A DNA stretch of 64,000 nt, taken from contig NZ_SMLZ01000112.1 of assembly GCF_009711415.1 (NCBI RefSeq), positions 1 to 64,000 of the forward strand. The letters are read 5' to 3'. Source of the DNA: Roseibium denhamense. GTDB taxonomy: Bacteria; Pseudomonadota; Alphaproteobacteria; Rhizobiales; Stappiaceae. The notes under the pieces were generated by a model. The model was not told where the DNA came from and made no database searches. It worked only from the letters and a program-made list of their open reading frames with translations. The position numbers were made by a program, and so were the translations under genes. Shown here piece by piece: positions 57,908-64,000 of the stretch (positions are counted from its first letter, which is position 1; the number at the start of each line of letters is the position of its first letter).

Positions 57908-59098
57908 TCATTCTTTTGTTTGAGTTGCAGACGGGTCCGGCTTGTCGTCTGCTGAAGCTGACTTTTGCGTCTCAGTTTCAGCACTGTCATCGGCCCGTTT
58001 GGGGCGGCGGCGTATGTCCTGCTGCCGGACTTCAGAGCGGCGGCGCCGGATCTTCAAGCGCTTAATCCGGCGCGGGTCCGCATCCATGATTTCGAACTCG
58101 AATCCATTCACATCAGATACATGCAACAATTCACCGCGCACCGGAACCCGGCCAACGGACACATAAAGAAGCCCGCCGAGTGTATCTACATCCTCCGACA
58201 AGCCACCTTCGATGAGCTTGGTGCCGAGCGCTTCATCAACGTCTTCCAGAGGCAAACGTGGATCCGCGATCCAAAGGCCGTCGCCAGCCGGTGCCAGCAT
58301 GGCCTCCTCATCTTCATCGTGCTCATCCTCGATGTCGCCGACCACTTCTTCGACAAGGTCTTCGAGCGACACGAGACCATCCGTTCCGCCATACTCATCA
58401 ATGACCAATGCCATCTGGATGCGGCCGGCCTGCATCTTGGCCATCAAATCTGTCGCAGGCATGGATGGCGGCACGAACAGGACATTTCGCAGCAGCTGAG
58501 TGTCTTTGAGCGATACCGATAAATCGACACAGGACAGATCTAGCGCTGGCAGGTTGTGTCCGGGCCGGCCATTTGCCTCTGGTATCTTTGCCTCGCCATC
58601 GTCTGGTTTTTCCACAGAGGTTGCAGGACGGCCTTCTGATGCCTTTTCGGCAATATAGGCCATAAGGTCCTTGATATGGACCATTCCGCGCGGATCATCG
58701 AGCGTGTCGTCATAGACCGGCATACGTGAATGGCCGCTGTCTTCAAACAGCTCCATGACCCGGCTCAGTGATGTGCCATAATCTACCGCGTCAATATCAG
58801 CGCGCGGGATCATCACATCATCGACGCGCAATTCGCGAAGCCGCAAGATATTGCCCAGGAGCAAACGCTCCTCGGGGGAAAACGCCGTATCGGTGCCGCC
58901 TTCGCGCGACAGCTCGTCTTCCAGATTCTCCCGCAAGCTTGTGGCGGGACGCCCCAAGCGCAACAGGCGTTTGAGATTTTCGAAAAGGGCCGCAGGTCGC
59001 GGCTTGGTCTGTTGCGGGTCTTCCCCGTCTTGTCCCTGACTCGAGGAGGCCGTCTCCGCCCCGCTCGCCGGACTCTGCGTTTCAACTGCGTTCATCAT
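57908..59098 (-). CDS. HlyC/CorC-family CBS-domain protein
   Basis: This 396-residue cytoplasmic protein has two CBS domains. The first is at about 95-160 (VDDVMIPRADIDAVDYGTSLSRV, SRMPVYDDTLDDPRGMVHIKDL). The second is at about 195-265 (FVPPSMPATDLMAKMQAG, EYGGTDGLVSLEDLVEEVVGDIEDEHD). A CorC/HlyC C-terminal domain follows at about 280-350. The tail is basic and acidic low complexity, with RRRSEVRQQDIRRRPKR. The family is linked to Mg2+/Co2+ efflux; the role here is not proved. The location after ybeY is conserved. Confidence 0.92.
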   Translation of the reverse strand: MMNAVETQSPASGAETASSSQGQDGEDPQQTKPRPAALFENLKRLLRLGRPATSLRENLEDELSREGGTDTAFSPEERLLLGNILRLRELRVDDVMIPRADIDAVDYGTSLSRVMELFEDSGHSRMPVYDDTLDDPRGMVHIKDLMAYIAEKASEGRPATSVEKPDDGEAKIPEANGRPGHNLPALDLSCVDLSVSLKDTQLLRNVLFVPPSMPATDLMAKMQAGRIQMALVIDEYGGTDGLVSLEDLVEEVVGDIEDEHDEDEEAMLAPAGDGLWIADPRLPLEDVDEALGTKLIEGGLSEDVDTLGGLLYVSVGRVPVRGELLHVSDVNGFEFEIMDADPRRIKRLKIRRRRSEVRQQDIRRRPKRADDSAETETQKSASADDKPDPSATQTKE

Positions 59099-59134
59099 CG
59101 TTCAACAAAAGAACCCAATGCTTTATCATGCCAC

Positions 59135-59650
59135 TTAATCGTAATCCGCCACAAGGGGCCGATCCGCATAAGGGTCGTCTATGCCGAGCTTGGCCAGTAT
59201 GGCCTTCTCCAAGCTTTCCATAAGCTCCGCTTCTTCACTGTCCTGATGATCATAGTCAAAAAGATGAAGCATTCCGTGAACCACCAGATGGGAAAGGTGA
59301 TCGGAAAATTCAATTCCCAATTCTTCCGCTTCCCGGATGACTGTCTGACTGGCTATCACGATGTCCCCCAGCAGCGGTCCATATAAATCACCTTCAGGAT
59401 CACTGCCAGGAAAAGAAAGAACGTTCGTTGGCTTATCCTTCTCGCGCCAGCGCTTGTTCAACTGCCGTACCGCCTCATCGTCAGTAAGGACAAACGAGAT
59501 CTCTGATCCGGGAACCGCCTTCAAGCCGGCTTCAGCAACGGCGGCCGACACAGCGCGCTCCAGGAGCCCTGTCAGTTGATCTTGAGGAGGCCAGTCACCT
59601 GCTTCAACGGCAAGATCAATCTCAAGATCAAAGGGCACTTCAGAAGACAT
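59135..59650 (-). CDS. ybeY: Endoribonuclease YbeY
   Basis: YbeY is a metal-dependent RNase needed for 16S rRNA 3' end maturation. The 171 residues contain FVLTDDEAVRQLNKRWREKD, PTNVLSFPGSDPEG and the zinc motif HLVVHGMLHLFDYDHQ (three histidines). Length is normal. It lies 12 bases after phoH and upstream of the CorC-like gene, the usual order. Confidence 0.96.
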   Translation of the reverse strand: MSSEVPFDLEIDLAVEAGDWPPQDQLTGLLERAVSAAVAEAGLKAVPGSEISFVLTDDEAVRQLNKRWREKDKPTNVLSFPGSDPEGDLYGPLLGDIVIASQTVIREAEELGIEFSDHLSHLVVHGMLHLFDYDHQDSEEAELMESLEKAILAKLGIDDPYADRPLVADYD

Positions 59651-59662
59651 GCACGTCGCGCC

Positions 59663-60790
59663 TCAGGAAACAGCTGCGGTGCGATCGGCAGATTGGCCGC
59701 CATCCGGATCGCGGCGGCGTTGCTCATACCGGCGTTCGCGGGCTTCCGATTCTTCACGCGCTGCGTTGTCATAGGCCGTAACGATACGTCCCACCAGCTC
59801 GTGCCGGACCACATCCGTTTCCGTGAACCGGATATGGCTTACGGCTTCGATCCCGGTCAAAAGCCCAAGCGCCTCCCGAAGACCAGACTTTTGACCAGAC
59901 GGCAGGTCAATCTGGCTCGGGTCGCCGGTCACGATCATCTTAGACCCTTCGCCCAAGCGCGTGAGGAACATTTTCATCTGCATCGATGTCGTGTTCTGCG
60001 CTTCATCCAGGAGAACAACAGCATTTGAAAGTGTCCGCCCGCGCATGAATGCCAGCGGGGCGACTTCGATCATCCCGGACTGCAGGCCTCTATCCACTTT
60101 TTCCGCCGGCATCATTTCGTAGAGCGCGTCGTAAATCGGGCGAAGGTAAGGATCAACCTTGTCCTTCATCTCGCCCGGCAAAAACCCGAGGCGCTCGCCG
60201 GCCTCGACCGCTGGCCGGGACAAGATAAGCCGCGCAACATCGCCGCGTTCAAGCAGAGCCGCGGCATAGGCAACCGCAAGAAACGTCTTGCCGGTGCCCG
60301 CAGGTCCCGTTCCGAAAATGAGATCGGCCCGGTCCATGGCCCGGATGTAGGCGTCCTGCGTCGCCGTGCGGGCAACTATGGTTTTCCGCCGGGTCGCAAT
60401 TTGCGCAAAAGCCAGACGAGACTTCGGCTCGAGCGTTGGCAAAGGCAATTGCGCCTCGGCCGCGGCTGCCATCCGCAAGGCGCCATCCACATCACCCGGG
60501 TGAATTTCCTGGCCCTGCAAGAGACGTTGATACATGGCTTCTAGCGCGGTGCGGGCCTGGGCACAGCTTGCCTGAGACCCTTTCAAGGTGACCTGATTTC
60601 CCCGCGCCATCGCATCGATACCAAGACGCTGCTCGATCAGCGCGAGGTTCTGGTCAAATTGTCCAAACAAATCGCCAATCAGCCGGTTGTCCTCAAACGC
60701 CAAAACGATGTGCGTCATGTCTGAAGCCGATGCAGCCGTGGCTGGCGCGTCCGGTTGCTTGCGGGAAGAAGATTGGCTGTCGCGCGTCAA
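59663..60790 (-). CDS. phoH: PhoH-family ATPase
   Basis: This 375-residue protein begins, at TTG 60790 preceded by GGGAG, with a variable N-terminus. It has an N-terminal KH-like domain and Walker A GPAGTGKTFLAVAYAAA. RPAVEAGERLGFLPGEMKDKVDPYLRPIYDAL and VVLLDEAQNTTSMQMKMFLTRLGEGSK (Walker B) are the family core. PhoH paralogs are thought to act in RNA metabolism with YbeY. A later ATG at 60718 is the other start. The C-terminus is Arg/Glu rich. Confidence 0.93.
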   Translation of the reverse strand: MTRDSQSSSRKQPDAPATAASASDMTHIVLAFEDNRLIGDLFGQFDQNLALIEQRLGIDAMARGNQVTLKGSQASCAQARTALEAMYQRLLQGQEIHPGDVDGALRMAAAAEAQLPLPTLEPKSRLAFAQIATRRKTIVARTATQDAYIRAMDRADLIFGTGPAGTGKTFLAVAYAAALLERGDVARLILSRPAVEAGERLGFLPGEMKDKVDPYLRPIYDALYEMMPAEKVDRGLQSGMIEVAPLAFMRGRTLSNAVVLLDEAQNTTSMQMKMFLTRLGEGSKMIVTGDPSQIDLPSGQKSGLREALGLLTGIEAVSHIRFTETDVVRHELVGRIVTAYDNAAREESEARERRYEQRRRDPDGGQSADRTAAVS

Positions 60791-60802
60791 ATGACGTCTC
60801 CC

Positions 60803-62266
60803 TTAGGCCGCCGGGGTCGGGATGGCCACGGACTGGTCATCGCTATCTTGCCCCGCATTCAGCCGCCCGAACAGGGAATTAGATCCAATGTCAACGATTT
60901 CCACCGCTTGTATTGACCCAATCAGATCGATGGGGGCGTCCAGTTGAACCGGCTGCAACCAAGGCGACTTGCCAACCAATTGACCTGGATTCCGCCCCGC
61001 CTTTTCAAGCAAGACATCGCACACCATCCCCTTCCTGGAGGCGTTGAAGGCTTTTTGCTGCTCACTCAAAAGCGCCTGCAATACCGCCAGGCGTTCACTT
61101 TTGACGTCTTCTGGCACCTGCGCATCCATAGTCGCACCGGGAGTTCCCGGCCGCTGACTGTATTTGAATGAAAACGCGGATCCGTATTCTACTCTGCGGA
61201 TGAGATCGAGTGTGTCTTCGAAATCCTGATCCGTCTCCCCCGGAAAGCCAACGATAAAATCGCCAGAAAGCGCGATGTCAGGGGATGCTTCACGGATGCG
61301 GTCCAGAAGACGGAAATACTCATCACGGGTGTGGCGGCGGTTCATCGCTTTCAGGATCTTGTCCGAGCCCGACTGCACCGGCAGATGCAGGTAAGGCATA
61401 AGACTTTTCAACTCACGATGCGCCTCGATGAGATCATCGTCCATGTCTCTTGGGTGGCTGGTCGTATAGCGGAGGCGGTCCAATCCATCGATTTCCGCAA
61501 GACGGCGCAGCAGGCGGCCGAGCCCCCAGGTGGCGCCGTCTTCTGCTTCCCCATGATAGGCATTTACGTTTTGCCCCAGCAAGGTGACTTCCCGCACGCC
61601 GGAGGCGGCCATTTGTTCAGCCTCGGTCACGATCTGGGATACAGATCTGGATACCTCAGCACCGCGCGTATACGGAACAACGCAGAAGGTACAAAACTTG
61701 TCGCACCCTTCTTGAACAGTTAGAAAAGCAGCGGATGGACGCTTTGAAACCGGTCTGGCCGCGCGCGCAGACAATTGGTCGAATTTCGCATCGATATCGA
61801 ATTCGGTTTCAACAACTTTCTTGCCGGACCGTACTTTTTCAAGAAGCGCGGGCAACTGGTGGTAGCTTTGGGGCCCGACGACCATATCGACAATGGGCGC
61901 ACGGCGGGAAATTTCTTCTCCCTCGGCTTGCGCCACGCAACCAGCCACACCGACCATCATGTCCTTACCGGCCTTGGCACGCGCCTCCTTGACCTTCCGG
62001 ATACGGCCAAGCTCGGAATACACTTTTTCCGCAGCCTTCTCCCGAATATGGCAGGTGTTCAAGATCACCAGATCAGCGTCTTCCAGATCTCCCGTCGCCT
62101 CAAAGCCTTCAGGCGCCAAAACATCCGTCATGCGTTCACTGTCATAGACGTTCATCTGGCAGCCGTAAGTGCGCACAAAAACCTTGCGCTTATTGCTGTT
62201 TGCAACGACCTCGGGTGTCGCGGCATTCGTGACCGCGTCTTGTTCTGTTTCCGGGCGGCTTGTCAT
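60803..62266 (-). CDS. miaB: tRNA-2-methylthio-N6-dimethylallyladenosine synthase
   Basis: MiaB is a radical-SAM methylthiotransferase that modifies A37 in tRNAs. The 487 residues have the UPF0004 domain ([17 protein letters not shown] and further cysteines binding the auxiliary cluster) and the radical-SAM CxxxCxxC motif in [30 protein letters not shown] follows, with a C-terminal TRAM domain. GAGGAG precedes the ATG. It follows plsC after a 123-base gap. Confidence 0.97.
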   Translation of the reverse strand: MTSRPETEQDAVTNAATPEVVANSNKRKVFVRTYGCQMNVYDSERMTDVLAPEGFEATGDLEDADLVILNTCHIREKAAEKVYSELGRIRKVKEARAKAGKDMMVGVAGCVAQAEGEEISRRAPIVDMVVGPQSYHQLPALLEKVRSGKKVVETEFDIDAKFDQLSARAARPVSKRPSAAFLTVQEGCDKFCTFCVVPYTRGAEVSRSVSQIVTEAEQMAASGVREVTLLGQNVNAYHGEAEDGATWGLGRLLRRLAEIDGLDRLRYTTSHPRDMDDDLIEAHRELKSLMPYLHLPVQSGSDKILKAMNRRHTRDEYFRLLDRIREASPDIALSGDFIVGFPGETDQDFEDTLDLIRRVEYGSAFSFKYSQRPGTPGATMDAQVPEDVKSERLAVLQALLSEQQKAFNASRKGMVCDVLLEKAGRNPGQLVGKSPWLQPVQLDAPIDLIGSIQAVEIVDIGSNSLFGRLNAGQDSDDQSVAIPTPAA

Positions 62267-62389
62267 TCGCTCCTCGTAGCCTTTCCAGGCTGCCGGCTTT
62301 TATGTGTGTTGTGCGCAGACCGGACGAATTATCGTCTCTGATCACCACCTGATCCCGAATTTGGATCTTGAGCGCGGCACGGCCTTAAA

Positions 62390-63259
62390 TCAGCGGCCAG
62401 CTTTAGCCGGTTTTTCCTCGTTTTGGAAGAACTTCACAGGTTCATTCGCAAGAGAGATATCTTGCGGTTCCTGCTTCTGGCGCAAAGATGCCAGTGTCAT
62501 GGAGCGCACTTCCTGCTCCAAGTGCCGGGTGAGCGCTTTCCGGTCCGTTGCGGCGTTGATCAGAATTGGGTCGCCCCAGGAAACAATCACATCCAGCGCC
62601 CCCCGTCTGAAGATGCCCCAAAGGTGGCCAGCAAGCTCCATCTCACCATACCAGGCAACATGTGGCCGGTGCGCACGGCCCATCGGAATGCCGTAAAAGC
62701 CCTGATATGCAATCGAAACCGGTTGAACCCAAACCTGTGTGCCGGCCCTTCCATTGCCGGCAGCCCGGGTTGCAGCCCCAATGAGGGCTGAGCGGAACGG
62801 CAGGACAGAATTACCATCGTTGGAAGTTCCTTCCGCAAACAGCACCATCGCGTCGCCGGCAGCCATACGTTCGGCAATCTCGTTGGCCACATTGCCCGTT
62901 TCCGATCGCTTTTCACGATTTACAAAAACGGTGCGCTGCAACTTGGCAAGAAGGCCAAATACCGGCCAGCCAGATACTTCCGACTTCGCAATGAAAGACA
63001 AAGGCATGAGCGAGCCAAAAACTGCAATGTCCAGCCAGGATGCATGATTGGATGTCAAAAGGAGCGGCCTGTCCCGGCACGGTTCTCCCATCTGCTGGAT
63101 CTTGATACCCACCATCCGCGCAGCAATTTTATGCCACACGCACGGCAAGACCTTCTGGATGGGAAGTCTCAGCTTGATGGCAAGCCACTGAAGGGGAATA
63201 AAAACGAGAGAAACAAGGGCCAAAACGATGACAATCGATACGGCCTTGATGTCAGCCAT
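62390..63259 (-). CDS. plsC: 1-acyl-sn-glycerol-3-phosphate acyltransferase
   Basis: PlsC makes phosphatidic acid for membrane lipids. The 289 residues have an N-terminal membrane segment (about 7-27), the catalytic HX4D motif in NHASWLDIAVFG, and EGTSNDGNSVLPF (EGTS substrate motif). The hydrophobic LSFIAKSEVSGWPVFG lies between them. The gene overlaps fur by eight bases, indicating coupling. Confidence 0.95.
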   Translation of the reverse strand: MADIKAVSIVIVLALVSLVFIPLQWLAIKLRLPIQKVLPCVWHKIAARMVGIKIQQMGEPCRDRPLLLTSNHASWLDIAVFGSLMPLSFIAKSEVSGWPVFGLLAKLQRTVFVNREKRSETGNVANEIAERMAAGDAMVLFAEGTSNDGNSVLPFRSALIGAATRAAGNGRAGTQVWVQPVSIAYQGFYGIPMGRAHRPHVAWYGEMELAGHLWGIFRRGALDVIVSWGDPILINAATDRKALTRHLEQEVRSMTLASLRQKQEPQDISLANEPVKFFQNEEKPAKAGR

Positions 63260-63701
63260 CGTTTTTGGATTCCTTGGCCTTGTCCAACGGCACTCCGTAG
63301 AGCTCCAGTCTGTGATCGACCAGTTTATAGCCCAGTTTCTTGGCTATGAACTCCTGCAGGGCTTCAATTTCCTCATTTCGGAACTCGATCACCTGCCCGC
63401 TCCGCAGGTCAATGAGATGATCGTGGTGCTCATCGGGAACGGTTTCATACCGGGACCGGCCGTCGCGGAAGTCGTGCCGTTCGATCATACCTGCATCTTC
63501 GAACAGCTTTACGGTCCGGTAGACGGTAGAAATTGAGATTTTCGGATCAATCGAAACAGAACGGCGATAGAGCTCTTCGACATCCGGATGTTCATCTGAA
63601 GCCTCTTCTAGAACCGAAGCAATCACGCGCCGCTGCTCGGTCATGCGCATGCCCTTTTCGATGCACATGTCCGCCAGCGTGGATTGACGCTCGTCTGTCA
63701 T
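63252..63701 (-). CDS. fur: Fur-family metal-dependent regulator (Fur/Mur)
   Basis: This 149-residue winged-helix regulator has GMRMTEQRRVIASVLEE and the recognition region SISTVYRTVKLFEDAGMI. The metal-binding segment DEHHDHLIDLRSG is followed by EIEALQEFIAKKLGY. It lacks the CxxC zinc sites, as is typical of alphaproteobacterial Fur, which often responds to manganese (Mur). Which metal it senses cannot be told. Its place between rimI and plsC is conserved. Confidence 0.93.
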   Translation of the reverse strand: MTDERQSTLADMCIEKGMRMTEQRRVIASVLEEASDEHPDVEELYRRSVSIDPKISISTVYRTVKLFEDAGMIERHDFRDGRSRYETVPDEHHDHLIDLRSGQVIEFRNEEIEALQEFIAKKLGYKLVDHRLELYGVPLDKAKESKNDG

Positions 63702-63740
63702 GAGACCCTTTTCCGCTTCCTGTTTTCAGTGCAACAGCGC

Positions 63741-64000
63741 TTAACCAAGATCGACGCGCATGACAAGCGCCGTTCCATTTCCCCGGCTGCTTGAATAATA
63801 ACCTTTGCGTTGCCCTACTTCCCGGAAACCCAGGCTGCGATACAACAGCACGGCGGAGCGATTGGCGGCGTCGACTTCCAGAAACAGGCTTTTGCAGCGG
63901 TCGCCATACAGACGGAAAAGGCCGGATTGCATCAACTGTTTTCCAATTCCCCGGCCCCGCTGACGCGGATGAACGGCAATCGTTATGACTTCTGCCTCGT
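63741..64000 (-). CDS. rimI: Ribosomal protein S18-alanine N-acetyltransferase (partial, 5' end outside window)
   Basis: The C-terminal part of a GNAT acetyltransferase is visible. The frame continues past the window edge with EAEVITIAVHPRQRGRGIGK (acetyl-CoA loop RGRGIG) and ends with FLEVDAANRSAVLLYRSLGF and VGQRKGYYSSSRGNGTALVM, classic RimI. The ATG near 63932 is internal, not the start. RimI acetylates the N-terminus of ribosomal protein S18. The gene is 39 bases upstream of fur. Confidence 0.93.
   Translation of the reverse strand, partial: EAEVITIAVHPRQRGRGIGKQLMQSGLFRLYGDRCKSLFLEVDAANRSAVLLYRSLGFREVGQRKGYYSSSRGNGTALVMRVDLG

Overview
The window is a gene-dense piece of an alphaproteobacterial chromosome. 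Gene order, the CycM-type cytochrome c and the rimI-fur-plsC-miaB-phoH-ybeY-hlyC-lnt-xre-metK-trmB / rimP-nusA-ylxR-infB-rbfA-truB-rpsO-pnp block are typical of Hyphomicrobiales and their relatives. A marine Stappiaceae-like organism (Roseibium/Labrenzia type) is my best guess, but that is inference from gene content only. I saw no rRNA, tRNA, insertion sequence, prophage or CRISPR array. Most genes lie on the minus strand.

Layout. 1-511: 3' part of an Hcp-type type VI secretion tube gene, followed by a gene-free stretch with two terminators. 999-3722: a PepSY protein, an OmpR-type response regulator, its histidine kinase and a small membrane protein, all on the minus strand. Two very similar TTTACA-N4-TGTAA palindromes suggest one regulon. 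3865-4842: a DUF808 (YedI-like) membrane protein gene interrupted by one in-frame TGA. 5471-9791: sdhCDAB with an FkbM-type methyltransferase gene between sdhA and sdhB. 9976-12543: glutaminase, a CysZ-like membrane protein and a methyltransferase. 12562-16009: recR, ybaB, dnaX and the 4.5S SRP RNA. 16260-19581 (plus): HIT protein, nudC, a degenerate histidine phosphatase and a lytic transglycosylase. 19588-20559: two small DUF proteins.

20646-28438: a YejABEF-type oligopeptide importer with two tandem binding proteins. 28544-30773: a CHASE-type diguanylate cyclase and membrane-anchored cytochrome c. 30970-33646 (plus): kdsB, pheA and a PfkB sugar/nucleoside kinase. 33736-36180: a large chemoreceptor. 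36519-37977: dapB-gpmA. 38384-41152 (plus): a PAS-GGDEF-EAL protein. 41308-53264: the transcription/translation operon rimP to pnp, with a Tat-exported flavin amine oxidase gene inserted between truB and rpsO. 53559-64000: the trmB/metK/lnt/phoH/miaB/fur cluster, ending in a partial rimI.

Most of the window is core housekeeping. The items that depart from a standard layout are the FkbM gene inside sdh, the amine oxidase inside the ribosomal operon, the DUF808 nonsense codon, the phosphatase with an altered catalytic motif, and several unassigned palindromes in leaders (sdhC, metK, dnaX, downstream of hcp). I did not find a clear new multi-gene system. The best candidate for a small undescribed regulon is the PepSY/two-component/78-residue protein group.
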